This document shows positions 24,928 to 34,451 of a stretch of DNA of 64,000 nt, piece after piece (within the stretch, counting starts at the first letter, position 1; the number at the start of each line of letters is the position of its first letter). A program made the position numbers and the translations under genes. This stretch comes from an uncultured Collinsella sp. (GTDB taxonomy: Bacteria > Actinomycetota > Coriobacteriia > Coriobacteriales > Coriobacteriaceae), in assembly GCA_902470805.1 (NCBI GenBank), contig CABRHX010000011.1:1-64000 (forward strand), in the 5' to 3' direction. Under the pieces are notes generated by a model. It saw only the letters and a program-made list of their open reading frames with translations, was not told the DNA's origin and made no database searches.

Positions 24928-27828
24928 CTAGGTCAGTTTCACTATAGGCGCGAAGCCCTTCATTAGCTTTTTGGTCTGGCCGGTCTTTTCGAATTGGACC
25001 TCGATCATGTCTCCGGCGACCGAGATCACGGTGCCCGTGCCAAAGGTCTTATGACTCACGGTATCGCCCGCGGCAAAGTCCTGCGATGCGCTGGCGCGAT
25101 CGACCTTGCGCTCCACCGTCGGGGATACCTTGGATGACGACTTTTTGGCTCGCGGCGCGCCCGAGCCAAAGGTCGAGGCAACACGGCCGGCGTCGGGCGA
25201 AACCCCACGATGGCGCTCGGTGCCATAAGTGCTGCCGCCAAAGAAGTCATCGAAGCTCGAGCCGCTGCGCGATCCAGAGCCGCCGGTCGAGCGCGTATGC
25301 GAGCCAAACACCTTGCCGCCATACATGTCCGAGCCCATACCCGAGCCAAACGTGCCGTGACGGTCGCCGCGCTTCTCCCAGCCCGTGCCCTCAAAACCGG
25401 CAGAACCGATACCGCTAAACTCGATGTCCTCAAACGGAATCTCGTTGAGGAAGCGCGAGCGCGGATTGGCAGAGGTCGAGCCGTAGGTGCGACGCGTGGC
25501 CGCATAGGTCAGGAACAGGCGCTTGCGAGCACGCGTGATGGCGACGTAGGCCAAGCGGCGCTCCTCCTCGAGCTTGCCCGGATCGTCACTACCGCCAAAG
25601 TCGTGCACGTGCGGGAAGATACCCTCCTCCATGCCGGCCACGAACACCGCCGGGAACTCCAGGCCCTTGGCGGAGTGGATGGTCATCATGGTAATGGCAT
25701 GCGTCTCGCCGGCCAGGGAATCCAAGTCGGAGCGCAGGGCCAGCCACTCCATGAGTGCCGGCAGCGCCTTACAGGTGAGCGGACCGTAGGTGCGCTCGAT
25801 CTCGTCGGCATGCACGGCGCCCGCCGGCAGCTCAGTCGGCGCGGCATAGGCGTTACCCGCGATGGCGGCGGCCAGGGCATCCTGCGGCGAGAGCGCCGGG
25901 GCGGCTAGGCTATCGAGCGGATTGGAACCTGCGGCATCGCGCGCGCCGACGAGTGCCTCAAACGAGGATGCCGGGGCGGACGGCCCCAGCTCGGGCGCGG
26001 GCGCACTCACCACGACGGGCTCGGGCTCGGCACCGGCAGGCACGTCGGCAACACCGGCTGCGCGCAGCTCTTCCAAGCTCTCGAGCGTACCCTCGATATC
26101 CTCGTGCGTCTCCTCAAATTCGGCAGCGACGCCCAGGAATTCCTGGATGTTCTCGGCGCGGCTCTCGGACTCCATGGTGCCCTCGGCACGGAAAGCCTGC
26201 AGCAGGCCTGTCTTGTCGACAATCATCTCGACGACGTCCTTGAGCTCGCCGTTCATGCGGCGACCCTCACGCACCAGCGAGACAAAGCTCGACAGGCCGT
26301 TGCGCACCTTGGCGCTAAACATGCCCGTCTCGGCGCACGCGATCTCGCAGGCCTGGAAGAACGAGCAACGGTTGTCGCGCGCCAGCTGCTCGATCTTTTG
26401 GATCGAGGTGGAGCCGATGCCGCGGCGCGGCGTGTTGATGACGCGCTTGACGCTCATCTCGTCGGCCGGGTTCACGATCATCTTGAGGTAGGCCATAACG
26501 TCGCGGATCTCGGCACGGTCGAAGAATCGCGTGCCGCCCACGATCTTGTAGGGCACGCCCGCGCGCAGAAACATATCTTCGAGAATACGCGACTGGGCGT
26601 TGGTGCGGTAGAACACGGCGATGTCGTCGTAACTCGTGCCCTTGGAGTGCAGCTTTTCGATCTCGCCGGCAATCCAGCGACCCTCGTCGCGCTCATCGCT
26701 TGCTTGGAAGGCCTGAATCTTCTCGCCGTCGCCCTCGGCCGTAAACAGGCGCTTGTCCTTGCGCTGCGAGTTGTGACGCACCACGGCGTTGGCGGCGCTC
26801 AGGATATGGCCCGTAGAGCGATAGTTCTGCTCCAGCTTGACAGTCTTGCAGTCTTTAAAATCCTTCTCAAAGTCCAGGATATTGGTGATGTCGGCGCCAC
26901 GCCAGCTATAAATGGACTGGTCGTCGTCGCCCACGACCATGAGGTTTTGGTACTTGGCGGCCAGCAGGTTGGCGATCTCGTACTGGACGTGGTTGGTGTC
27001 CTGATACTCGTCGACGCTAATGTAGCGGAAGCGCTCCTGGTACTTGTCGAGCACCTCGGGGCGGGTGCGCAGCAGCTCGAGCGTGCGCACGAGCAGGTCG
27101 TCGAAGTCCATCGCGTTGGCGGCGCGCAGGCGGCGCTCCAGCTCCAGGTAGACCTGCGCGGCCTTTTTGTCATTAGGGCTGTCGGCGGATTTGAGCATGT
27201 CCTCGGGCCCGATCATGGCGTTTTTGGCCGAACTGATCTTGCTGCGGATCATATTGATGGGAAATTGCTTTTGCTCGATACCGAGCGCCTGCATAATATC
27301 GCGCACCATGCGCTTGGAATCGTCGTCATCGTAGATGGTGAACTGACCGGTGTAGCCCAGCAGGTCAGCGTCCTCGCGCAGCATGCGCACGCACATAGCA
27401 TGGAAGGTGCACACCCACATGCCGCGGGTACCGCTGGGAATGAGTGCCGCCAGACGCTCGCGCATCTCGGCCGCGGCCTTGTTGGTAAACGTGATGGCAA
27501 GGATCTGCCAGGGCTTAACGCCCAGGTCGCCGAGCATATGTGCGATGCGGAAGGTCAAGACGCGGGTCTTGCCCGAGCCGGCGCCGGCAAGGACCAGCAG
27601 CGGGCCCTCGGTGGTCAGGACCGCCTCGCGCTGGGCGGGATTAAGGCTGTCGATGTCGACGAGCGGCTTGGCGGGTTTGGGTGCCGGCGCGGGAGCGTCG
27701 TAGATGTCGAGCGGGACGAGCTCGGGCTCCGGCGCAGCGGGGGCGGTGTATGCATCGAGCGGCACGGGTTCCGGCGTGGGCGGCACGGGTACCGCGGCGT
27801 TCTTTTCCCAGGGCAAGGGCTGGGTCAT
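24928..27828 (-). CDS. pcrA: UvrD/PcrA-type 3'-5' DNA helicase
   Basis: 966 residues. Superfamily 1A motifs are in order: LAGAGSGKTRVL (Walker A), DEYQDTN (Walker B), GDDDQSIYSWRGA, LEQNYRST, TIHSAKGLEFPAV and VAITRARKRL. The C-terminal Tudor-like domain (VSHKTFGTGTVISV) binds RNA polymerase in PcrA. An N-terminal Pro/Glu-rich stretch of about 60 residues and an Ala/Pro-rich insertion (roughly residues 600-710) enlarge it beyond the usual 720-780 residues. It acts in nucleotide-excision repair and replication-fork clearance. GAGGAG precedes the ATG. Confidence 0.93.
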   Translation of the reverse strand: MTQPLPWEKNAAVPVPPTPEPVPLDAYTAPAAPEPELVPLDIYDAPAPAPKPAKPLVDIDSLNPAQREAVLTTEGPLLVLAGAGSGKTRVLTFRIAHMLGDLGVKPWQILAITFTNKAAAEMRERLAALIPSGTRGMWVCTFHAMCVRMLREDADLLGYTGQFTIYDDDDSKRMVRDIMQALGIEQKQFPINMIRSKISSAKNAMIGPEDMLKSADSPNDKKAAQVYLELERRLRAANAMDFDDLLVRTLELLRTRPEVLDKYQERFRYISVDEYQDTNHVQYEIANLLAAKYQNLMVVGDDDQSIYSWRGADITNILDFEKDFKDCKTVKLEQNYRSTGHILSAANAVVRHNSQRKDKRLFTAEGDGEKIQAFQASDERDEGRWIAGEIEKLHSKGTSYDDIAVFYRTNAQSRILEDMFLRAGVPYKIVGGTRFFDRAEIRDVMAYLKMIVNPADEMSVKRVINTPRRGIGSTSIQKIEQLARDNRCSFFQACEIACAETGMFSAKVRNGLSSFVSLVREGRRMNGELKDVVEMIVDKTGLLQAFRAEGTMESESRAENIQEFLGVAAEFEETHEDIEGTLESLEELRAAGVADVPAGAEPEPVVVSAPAPELGPSAPASSFEALVGARDAAGSNPLDSLAAPALSPQDALAAAIAGNAYAAPTELPAGAVHADEIERTYGPLTCKALPALMEWLALRSDLDSLAGETHAITMMTIHSAKGLEFPAVFVAGMEEGIFPHVHDFGGSDDPGKLEEERRLAYVAITRARKRLFLTYAATRRTYGSTSANPRSRFLNEIPFEDIEFSGIGSAGFEGTGWEKRGDRHGTFGSGMGSDMYGGKVFGSHTRSTGGSGSRSGSSFDDFFGGSTYGTERHRGVSPDAGRVASTFGSGAPRAKKSSSKVSPTVERKVDRASASQDFAAGDTVSHKTFGTGTVISVAGDMIEVQFEKTGQTKKLMKGFAPIVKLT

Positions 27829-27967
27829 GGGCGACTCCTCATCTGACGGACGGCGCGCCTGCGGGCAGCGCCATAGTTTGAGCCGTACCAGTATACCGAG
27901 CCGCGCGGAAACCGACGCAAATCACACCACGACTCCGTCCGCCACCATCGGACCCGCCCCAGCGAAT

Positions 27968-28034
27968 TTGGCGCAATGAGGTCAGATTTGTCTGCACCAA
28001 GCTGGTGCAAAGTAACCTGACCCCATTGCGCCAA
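27968..28034. repeat. Intergenic repeat family E, copy 2 (inverted repeat)
   Basis: Outer arms TTGGCGCAATG / CATTGCGCCAA, next inner GGTCAG / CTGACC, and a central hairpin TGCACCAAGCTGGTGCA. The central hairpin plus AAGTAACC is shared with 17598-17631. The gap 27829-28184 holds this, the uppP terminator and no gene. Confidence 0.75.
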
Positions 28035-28097
28035 TCACAGAGCCACCGATGTCACGGTAGCAGCAGCGAGCGGCGGCCAGAGCGAACAAATTGGCAT

Positions 28098-28140
28098 GAA
28101 AAGAGGGCGGCATAGACCTTTTGGTCATGCCACCCCCTTT
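28098..28140 (-). terminator. Terminator of uppP, family I hairpin
   Basis: GGCATAGACC pairs with GGTCATGCC over TTTT, extended by GAGGGC/ACCCCC, with CTCTTTT at the minus-strand end. Outer arms (about 28067-28090 with 28151-28171) continue the pairing imperfectly. Confidence 0.8.
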
Positions 28141-28184
28141 GAATGACAAGTTGTCGCCCCGGCCGCCGCGCAGCGTCGACTAAG

Positions 28185-29165
28185 TTAGAGGCCGAGCATC
28201 GGCTCCAGAACGAAGAAGTATGCGAGCACTACGATGCCCAGGATGATGCGGTAAACACCGAAGCACTTAAAGTCGTGACGGCGGACGAAGCCCATGAGCC
28301 ACTTGATGGCGATGAGCGAAACCACAAAGGCCACAACGCAGCCCACGCCCAAGATAGCGACCTCGTTGGCGCCGAACGTGCCGCCCTTGATGAAGTACTT
28401 GACCAGCTTGAGCGCACTCGCGCCAAACATGACAGGGATGGCCAGGAAGAACGTAAACTTGGACGCCACCGAACGCGTGCAGCCCAAAAGCAGGCCGCCG
28501 ATGATGGTAGAACCGGAGCGAGACGTACCAGGCACCAGCGAAAGCACCTGGAAGCAGCCGATACCCAGCGCAGTCTTCCAGCTCAGGTCCTCGAGCGTGG
28601 CGATGGAGCCAAAGTCCAGATTCTCGTCATCGTCCTCATCCTCAGCGGTAGCCGCGGCGGGCGCCGCAAAGTGCGCACCGGCGGGACGTCCACCCGATAC
28701 CACAGCACGCGAGCCAAACGAACCGGCAACGGCCATTTCCTCTCGCTTGCTCGCGCGCCAGTTCTCGATCACGATAAACAGCACGCCGTACACAATGAGC
28801 GCCAGCGCCACGACGGGAGCATTGTAGAAATGCTCCTCCATCCAGTCGTTAAGCGGCAGACCGATCGCCGCGGCGGGAATGCAGCCGAGCACAATCTTGC
28901 CCCACAGCACCCAGGTGTCGCGACGGCCCTCCTTGCCCTTGCTGGGCGAGAACGGATTGAGCTCATGGAAGAACAGCACACAGACGGCCAGAATGGCGCC
29001 GAGCTGAATCACGACCAGGAACATATTCCAGAACGTCTCGCTCACGTTCATCTTGACGAACTCGTCCACCAAGATCATGTGACCGGTCGACGAAACAGGC
29101 AGCCATTCGGTGATGCCCTCGACCAGGCCCATGAAGGCAGATTTTAGAAGCTCGATAATATCCAA
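28185..29165 (-). CDS. uppP: Undecaprenyl-diphosphate phosphatase (BacA/UppP)
   Basis: 326 residues from a TTG at 29165, after GAGGGGG; the open frame runs on to 29483 but that part is non-coding in character. It recycles the lipid carrier for peptidoglycan synthesis by removing a phosphate. EGITEWLPVSSTGH near the N-terminus and PGTSRSGSTI hold the catalytic Glu, Ser and Arg. About seven or eight membrane helices. An Ala/Gly/Asp-rich hydrophilic insert of about 45 residues (roughly 150-195) between the two halves makes it longer than the usual 270 residues. Confidence 0.93.
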   Translation of the reverse strand: MDIIELLKSAFMGLVEGITEWLPVSSTGHMILVDEFVKMNVSETFWNMFLVVIQLGAILAVCVLFFHELNPFSPSKGKEGRRDTWVLWGKIVLGCIPAAAIGLPLNDWMEEHFYNAPVVALALIVYGVLFIVIENWRASKREEMAVAGSFGSRAVVSGGRPAGAHFAAPAAATAEDEDDDENLDFGSIATLEDLSWKTALGIGCFQVLSLVPGTSRSGSTIIGGLLLGCTRSVASKFTFFLAIPVMFGASALKLVKYFIKGGTFGANEVAILGVGCVVAFVVSLIAIKWLMGFVRRHDFKCFGVYRIILGIVVLAYFFVLEPMLGL

Positions 29166-29413
29166 AGGGACCCCCTCGTTAGACACCCGCCGATATTGTT
29201 CTGCGGACGGTGCGGGCGATGTCCCATTATCAACCGTTGGCGGCGCGCCTGCGCCTACCCTTACCAAAAAACTCGCCCGTTCACAGAATTGCGAGCGGTC
29301 AAACCCAAATCCTTGGGTATAACTGCAACAAGATAAAGTGTCCGGCGGCCGACGCGCCCGCGCCCGCCCGATGCACGAGCCCCGCGCCCGTGCGATAGAC
29401 CAAGGAGGAAACC

Positions 29414-29851
29414 ATGAACGAGGGCTACACCAAGGTATTTGTTTCACTCGACGGTACTGAGCAGCAGGATTTTGTGCTCGCACGCGCCATCAAGGTCGCC
29501 GCGAACAACGGCGCCAAGCTAATCATCGGCCACGTTATCGATTCCACGGCGCTCGAGAGCGCCGGTTCCTATCCGGTCGATCTGGTCAACGGCCTAGAGG
29601 AGGCATTTAAGAACTCCATCGCCAAGCAGCTCGAAGAGGCCAAGGCCAATCCCGATATTCCCGAGGTCGAGGTCATGATTCGCGCCGGCCGTATTCGCGA
29701 GACGCTCAAGGACGAGATGCTCGACGTGGTTAAGCCCGACCTGGTGCTCTGCGGCGCCCGCGGCCTGTCCTCGATCAAGTATGCGCTGCTGGGTTCGATT
29801 TCGACGTTCCTGCTGCGCAACACGGACTGCGACATCTTGGTCGTGAAGTAG
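29414..29851 (+). CDS. Universal stress protein UspA family
   Basis: 145 residues, single Usp domain. The ATP-binding signature G-x2-G-x9-G-S is present in GARGLSSIKYALLGS, so it is probably the nucleotide-binding type. The role in stress survival is general for the family. AAGGAGG precedes the ATG. It is divergent from uppP; the 248-bp gap between them has a short ACCCAA-ATCC-TTGGGT stem and no gene. A complex hairpin and a terminator follow. Confidence 0.93.
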   Translation: MNEGYTKVFVSLDGTEQQDFVLARAIKVAANNGAKLIIGHVIDSTALESAGSYPVDLVNGLEEAFKNSIAKQLEEAKANPDIPEVEVMIRAGRIRETLKDEMLDVVKPDLVLCGARGLSSIKYALLGSISTFLLRNTDCDILVVK

Positions 29852-29864
29852 GTTCCTTCCCGTC

Positions 29865-29955
29865 GGCGCAAGGCCTGCGGGGTTATCACGCCGACGTCCT
29901 CGCCGCTTCGCGGCTGCGGGATGTCGGCTTTGATAACCCCTCCCGGCCTTGCGCC
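29865..29955. repeat. Three-tier hairpin between usp and its terminator
   Basis: GGCGCAAGGCC pairs with GGCCTTGCGCC, then GGGGTTATCA with TGATAACCCC, then GCCGAC with GTCGGC, closed by GCCGC-TTC-GCGGC. The only breaks are small internal loops. It starts 14 bp after the usp stop and precedes a separate classical terminator. Confidence 0.7.
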
Positions 29956-29996
29956 TTCGTCACCGTACTTCAGCGAGTTGGCTGATAAAAGATGGC

Positions 29997-30027
29997 GTGC
30001 CGCCCCATTTGGGGCGGCACGTTTTGT
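29997..30027 (+). terminator. Terminator of the usp gene
   Basis: GTGCCGCCCC-ATTT-GGGGCGGCAC followed by GTTTTGTTT. Confidence 0.92.
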
Positions 30028-30071
30028 TTGACGCGGCACGTTTTTGTTTGGGCGGGCGTCTGCCGTGTGCG

Positions 30072-31115
30072 TTACTCAAAGTATTGGAACTTGTTCGTTG
30101 AAAAAGCGAATGTTACGACGAAGCCTTCGCCCGGCTCCGATGCCGCGGTGACGTCGATGCCCATCTTGGAGCACAGGCGCGCCACCAGGTAGAGGCCGAT
30201 GCCCGTTGCGCGCTTGGTGGTGCGGCCGTTGTCGCCGGTAAAGCCCTTCTCGAACACGCGCGGCAGGTCTGCCGCGCTCACGCCGCAGCCGTTGTCCGCA
30301 ACGGTAAGCTCGATGCGCTCGCTTGCCAGGCCCTCGTCCAGCAACGCGCCCGAAAACACGATCTTCGCGCCGTCCTCGCGCGCGTATTTAATGCTGTTCT
30401 GGATGAGCTGCCCCAGAATAAACTCGAGCCACTTCTCGTCGGTGAAGACCTCAAAGTCAAGGTTCCCGCACACCGGCGCCACGTGCGCCGCGATGAGCTC
30501 ACGCGCGTTGGCTTTAATCGCGCCCGTCACCAAGGTCTTGAGACCCCAGCGGCGAATCAGGTAGTCGCGCTCCACGACTTCCGAGCGCGCGTAGTACAGC
30601 GCCTGGTCGATATAGCGCTCCACGCGAGCCAGCTCGCGGCCCAGGTCATCCACACGCGACAGGTCGTCTTCGCTGCCATCAAGGTTTTCCAAAATCAGGT
30701 GAGCCGCCGCCAGAGGCAGCTTGGCCTCGTGGACCCAGCTCTCGATATAGTCGCGATAGTCATCGGTCTGACGCCGGCCTTCGGCAACCTCGTCGCATGC
30801 CGCCTTGCCCACCCGGCGCAAGACCTCGTACTCGAGCTCGCCCTCGGCATAGGTCGGGCATTGCACCATCTCCTGCACCCATGCGGGACTCTCGAGCTCC
30901 TCGGCCGCGCGCTCCAACTGACGCAGAAAACGGCGACGGCGAGCGTACTCGACCACGATGCCGAGCATACCGAAGATAAAGGACACGCCAACCGCCACGA
31001 CCACGATAGAAACGGGTGCGCCGGCGACCGTCAGCACAAAGCAGCTCAGCAGCACACCGCACGTCCACACGGCGACGGGAAGCAGCGCATCTTTAAAGAA
31101 CTTGCCAAACGACAT
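30072..31115 (-). CDS. BceS-like intramembrane-sensing histidine kinase
   Basis: 347 residues. Two closely spaced membrane helices (about 10-32 and 36-56) with almost no outside loop. The H-box is WVHEAKLPLAA with H129, as in BceS/GraS kinases that have W-V/I-H-x-I/A-K-x-P. Then come N, G1 (DNGCG) and G2 (GIGLYL) boxes. Such kinases usually sense antimicrobial peptides through a BceAB-type ABC transporter, but none is in the window. It is transcribed after the response regulator, nine bases apart. Confidence 0.92.
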   Translation of the reverse strand: MSFGKFFKDALLPVAVWTCGVLLSCFVLTVAGAPVSIVVVAVGVSFIFGMLGIVVEYARRRRFLRQLERAAEELESPAWVQEMVQCPTYAEGELEYEVLRRVGKAACDEVAEGRRQTDDYRDYIESWVHEAKLPLAAAHLILENLDGSEDDLSRVDDLGRELARVERYIDQALYYARSEVVERDYLIRRWGLKTLVTGAIKANARELIAAHVAPVCGNLDFEVFTDEKWLEFILGQLIQNSIKYAREDGAKIVFSGALLDEGLASERIELTVADNGCGVSAADLPRVFEKGFTGDNGRTTKRATGIGLYLVARLCSKMGIDVTAASEPGEGFVVTFAFSTNKFQYFE

Positions 31116-31124
31116 AGCCGGCCC

Positions 31125-31796
31125 CTAAACCGAATAGCCCTGGCCGCGGTGCGTCGTCAAATACCCCTTGATGCCGATTTTTTCGAGCGTGGTGCGCAGG
31201 CGGTTGATGTTGACGGTGAGCGTGTTGTCGTCCACGAAGGCGTCGGAGTCCCACAGGTCCTGCATGATGGCCGAGCGCGAAACAATCTTGCCCGCGCGGC
31301 TCAGAAGCAGCGAGAGGATACGCAGTTCGTTTTTGGTGAGCTCGGTGCTGGTACCGGTTTGCGTATTGGTGACCATGGAGCGTGCGAGGTCGAGCTCCAG
31401 TCCCTTGTGGACGAGCGTGCTACGCTCGCCCGCCGCCGCGGTGCGGCGCAGCAAGGCATTGATGCGCGCCACGAGCACGCGGGCGCTGTAAGGCTTGGGA
31501 ACAAAGTCGTCCGCGCCAAGCGTCATGGCCATGACCTCGTCAATCTCGGTCGTGCGCGAGGTGAGGACGATGATGGGGACCTCGGATTCGCGGCGAACCT
31601 CATGGCAGATATGCTGGCCGTCCTTGACGGGAAGCGTCAGGTCGAGCAGCACCAGGTCGGGCGCGGCGGCGAGAATATCGCGCGAGACATGCTCAAACGA
31701 TTCGCAGGCCTCGATTTCAAACCCGGCGCGGGCAAGGATGTCGATAAGCTCACGACGAATGGGCTCGTCGTCCTCAACGACATAGATCAGCGCCAT
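31125..31796 (-). CDS. OmpR/PhoB family response regulator (BceR-like)
   Basis: 223 residues from ATG 31796 with GGGAGG upstream. Receiver domain with D8/D9/E-type acidic pocket in VVEDDE, phospho-acceptor D52 in LLLDLTLP and Lys near 101. The C-terminal winged-helix domain (about 125-223) has the RGQGY wing. It is paired with the BceS-like kinase directly downstream and probably controls envelope-stress genes. Confidence 0.93.
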   Translation of the reverse strand: MALIYVVEDDEPIRRELIDILARAGFEIEACESFEHVSRDILAAAPDLVLLDLTLPVKDGQHICHEVRRESEVPIIVLTSRTTEIDEVMAMTLGADDFVPKPYSARVLVARINALLRRTAAAGERSTLVHKGLELDLARSMVTNTQTGTSTELTKNELRILSLLLSRAGKIVSRSAIMQDLWDSDAFVDDNTLTVNINRLRTTLEKIGIKGYLTTHRGQGYSV

Positions 31797-31904
31797 GTGT
31801 CCTCCCATTTCGCGTAACTTGCACCTTCCACACCATTATGCCCACGGCGTCGCAACGATACGACCCCGTGGGCACCTAATATGACAAAAGTGTTCGATAG
31901 CCTT

Positions 31905-31944
31905 AAGAGAAAATAGGGGCCTCGGTCCTAAACCGATCGGCCCC
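31905..31944 (-). terminator. Terminator after the hypothetical gene at 32031-32738
   Basis: GGGGCC / GGCCCC with inner TCGGT / ACCGA. The minus strand continues TATTTTCTCTT. Confidence 0.75.
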
Positions 31945-32030
31945 ATCACTTCGACCTCGAGCCTCTACTCGAGCGTACGCATGTATGCAGAGATGGAATG
32001 ATTCTTTAATCCCCGTCCCAGAAAAATCAT

Positions 32031-32738
32031 TTAGCGACGGGCGCGGAGCTTTTCGTAGCCTTCAGCGAAGAAGGCGACCGTGGCGGCGTCGGCCTCGGCG
32101 GCGTCGGCCTCGGTTGCGGGGACCACGCCGTGCTCGTCGCTCACCAGGAACAAGGCACCCTTGAGCTGTGCGGGAATATCTACGCGCGTGACCGGGATGC
32201 CCTTGGTCTGGGCCAGCTGCTCAATGAGCGTCGCCGTGCCGCACAGGCACTCGTCCGCTGGCGCCACAAAGGCAAGCTCGCCGTTATCGACGGCGGCGAG
32301 CAGCTCGGGCGCCACGCCGGTTTCGTCGGCCTCGGAGCGGGCCTCGGCGGAGCGGGCACGTAGCGCCTTGGCCGACGTATCGGCCAGCGGCTCGTACTCG
32401 CCCACCGTCATGGCGGCATTGCCGTTGATGTCGATCACCAGCATGAGCACGCCGTCGCGTGCGGTGTAATCGCCCTCGGCAAGCGACCACTCAACGTGCT
32501 GCTTGGCCCAGCTGAGCATGTTATGGGTAAGCGGCTCGCCCTGCACCAAGCGCTCGGACAGTGCGCGAATGTGGCGGTTGAGCATGGGTACCTTTTTGTT
32601 GGACATGCGCCAACGGCAGACAAGCGCGGGCTTGTCGAGCGTAAACTTCTCGACCGCCTCCTGATTGGCGCAAAAGTCCTCGTACGCACGCTGATCCTCG
32701 GCATTGCCAAACAGCTCGGCATCATCAATCTGGGGCAT
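32031..32738 (-). CDS. Conserved hypothetical cytoplasmic protein
   Basis: 235 residues from the ATG at 32738, which has AAAGG seven bases upstream; earlier ATG codons at 32744 and beyond fit that site less well. Acidic, Ala-rich, no signal peptide or membrane helix. Segments such as LVCRWRMSNKKVPMLNRHI and GVLMLVIDINGNAAMTVGEY look like folded domain cores, but I recognise no family. It lies alone between the two-component system and purH, with its own terminator. Confidence 0.8.
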   Translation of the reverse strand: MPQIDDAELFGNAEDQRAYEDFCANQEAVEKFTLDKPALVCRWRMSNKKVPMLNRHIRALSERLVQGEPLTHNMLSWAKQHVEWSLAEGDYTARDGVLMLVIDINGNAAMTVGEYEPLADTSAKALRARSAEARSEADETGVAPELLAAVDNGELAFVAPADECLCGTATLIEQLAQTKGIPVTRVDIPAQLKGALFLVSDEHGVVPATEADAAEADAATVAFFAEGYEKLRARR

Positions 32739-32778
32739 GGTCATACCTTTCGTGTTAGTCATTCCGTCCTCTTATACC

Positions 32779-32814
32779 AAAAAGACGGCCCTCCAAACGG
32801 AGCAGCCGTCTTTT
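32779..32814 (-). terminator. Terminator of purH
   Basis: AAAAGACGGC / GCCGTCTTTT stem, with T-run on the minus strand. Confidence 0.9.
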
Positions 32815-32843
32815 GCGGAGATTATTTTGTCCCAAGGCGGAAC

Positions 32844-34451
32844 TTAGTGGCGGAAGTGGCGGGCGCCGGTAAAGACCATAGCAATATTGTGCTCGTTGCA
32901 GGCCTGGATGCTTTCGTCGTCGCGCTTGGAGCCGCCGGGCTGGATGATGCAGGTCACGCCGTGTGCAGCAAGCACGTCGACGTTGTCGCGGAACGGGAAG
33001 AACGCGTCGCTTGCACAGGCAAAGCCGCCCTTCTCCACGCCCTCGCGCTCGCAGAAGTCCTCGGCGCGCTCGCAGGCAAGTAGCGCAGAGTCAACGCGGT
33101 TAGGCTGACCCGGGCCCATGCCAATGCCGGCCTTACCCTTGGAGACCAGGATGGCGTTGGACTTAACGCCCTTGCAGACCTTCCAGGCAAACTCGAGCTC
33201 GGCCATCTCGGCGTCGGTGGGCTTGCGGTCGGTGGGGAACGTAAAGGTCGCGGGATCCTCGGTCACGTGGTCGACCTCCTGCACCAGCATGCCGCCGTCG
33301 ACGGAGCGCAGCTCCACCTGAGCGCCGTGGTCCACGCCGCCGGTCGCCAACACGCGCAGGTTGGGGCGCTTGGCCATGCGCTCGAGCGCCTCGGCGGTGT
33401 AGCTCGGGGCGATGATGACCTCGACGAACTGCTTGTTCTGATCGGCAAAGTGCTCAACCAGATCAAAGGGAACCTCGCGGTTGCAGGCGATGATGCCGCC
33501 GAAGGCGCTCTTGGGATCGCAGGCAAAAGCGCGGTCGTAGGCAGCCGTGATGTCCTCGGCAACGGCGGAACCGCAGGGGTTCTGGTGCTTGAGGATTACG
33601 CAGGCCGGCTCGTCGAACTCGCGGACCAGGTTCCAGGCGGCGTCGGCATCCAGATAGTTGTTGTAGCTGAGCGGCTTGCCCTGGATCTGCTTGGAGCCCA
33701 CGAGCGGGAACTGCGAGCTCGCGGTGTTCTCGCAGCCCTCGGCAAAGCGATAGACTGTGGCTTTCTGCTGCGGGTTCTCGCCATAGCGCAGGTCGTCGAC
33801 CTTCTCCAGCGAAATCTCGAGCTTGGCAGAGGTGTCCGCCACGTCGCTTGCCTGGGCGGCGAGCCAGCGGGAGATGGCCGTGTCGTAGGCGGCGGTGGTC
33901 TGGTAGACCTTCACCTGCAGGCGACGACGGGTGGAAAGCGTGGTGCAGCCACCGGTCTCGTGCATCTCGGCCAGGACGGCATCATAGTCGGCCGGATCGG
34001 AAATGACGGTAACGCTCGTGGCGTTCTTGGCGGCAGAGCGCAGCATGGAGGGGCCACCGATGTCGATGTGCTCGATGGCGTCCGCGAAGGTGACCTCGGG
34101 GTTGGCGACGGTCTTCTCGAACTCGTACAGGTTGACGACGACCAGGTCGATCAGCTTAATGCCGTGCTGAGCGGCCTCCTGCATGTGCTGCTCGGAATCG
34201 CGGCGGGCCAGCAGCGCGCCGTGAACCTTGGGGTGCAGGGTCTTAACGCGGCCGTCCATCATCTCGGGGTAGCCCGTGAACTCCTCGATGGGGGTTACGG
34301 GAACGCCCGCGTCCTCGATGGCACGAGCCGTGCCGCCCGTAGAGATGATCTCGACGCCAAAGTCGTCAACCAGCGTCCGTGCGAAATCGACGACGCCCGT
34401 CTTATCGGTAACCGAGATCAACGCGCGTGCGATCTTCACATCAGATCCCAT
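32844..34451 (-). CDS. purH: Bifunctional AICAR formyltransferase / IMP cyclohydrolase
   Basis: 535 residues, standard length. The N-terminal IMP cyclohydrolase (MGS-like) domain runs to about 200 with ALISVTDKTGVVDFA and RVKTLHPKVHG. The C-terminal AICARFT domain has KHQNPCG, the PNRVDSA loop and a CIIQPGGSKRDDE end. It performs the last two steps of IMP synthesis. It stands alone, away from other pur genes, with GGAGG before the ATG and a clear terminator. Confidence 0.96.
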   Translation of the reverse strand: MGSDVKIARALISVTDKTGVVDFARTLVDDFGVEIISTGGTARAIEDAGVPVTPIEEFTGYPEMMDGRVKTLHPKVHGALLARRDSEQHMQEAAQHGIKLIDLVVVNLYEFEKTVANPEVTFADAIEHIDIGGPSMLRSAAKNATSVTVISDPADYDAVLAEMHETGGCTTLSTRRRLQVKVYQTTAAYDTAISRWLAAQASDVADTSAKLEISLEKVDDLRYGENPQQKATVYRFAEGCENTASSQFPLVGSKQIQGKPLSYNNYLDADAAWNLVREFDEPACVILKHQNPCGSAVAEDITAAYDRAFACDPKSAFGGIIACNREVPFDLVEHFADQNKQFVEVIIAPSYTAEALERMAKRPNLRVLATGGVDHGAQVELRSVDGGMLVQEVDHVTEDPATFTFPTDRKPTDAEMAELEFAWKVCKGVKSNAILVSKGKAGIGMGPGQPNRVDSALLACERAEDFCEREGVEKGGFACASDAFFPFRDNVDVLAAHGVTCIIQPGGSKRDDESIQACNEHNIAMVFTGARHFRH

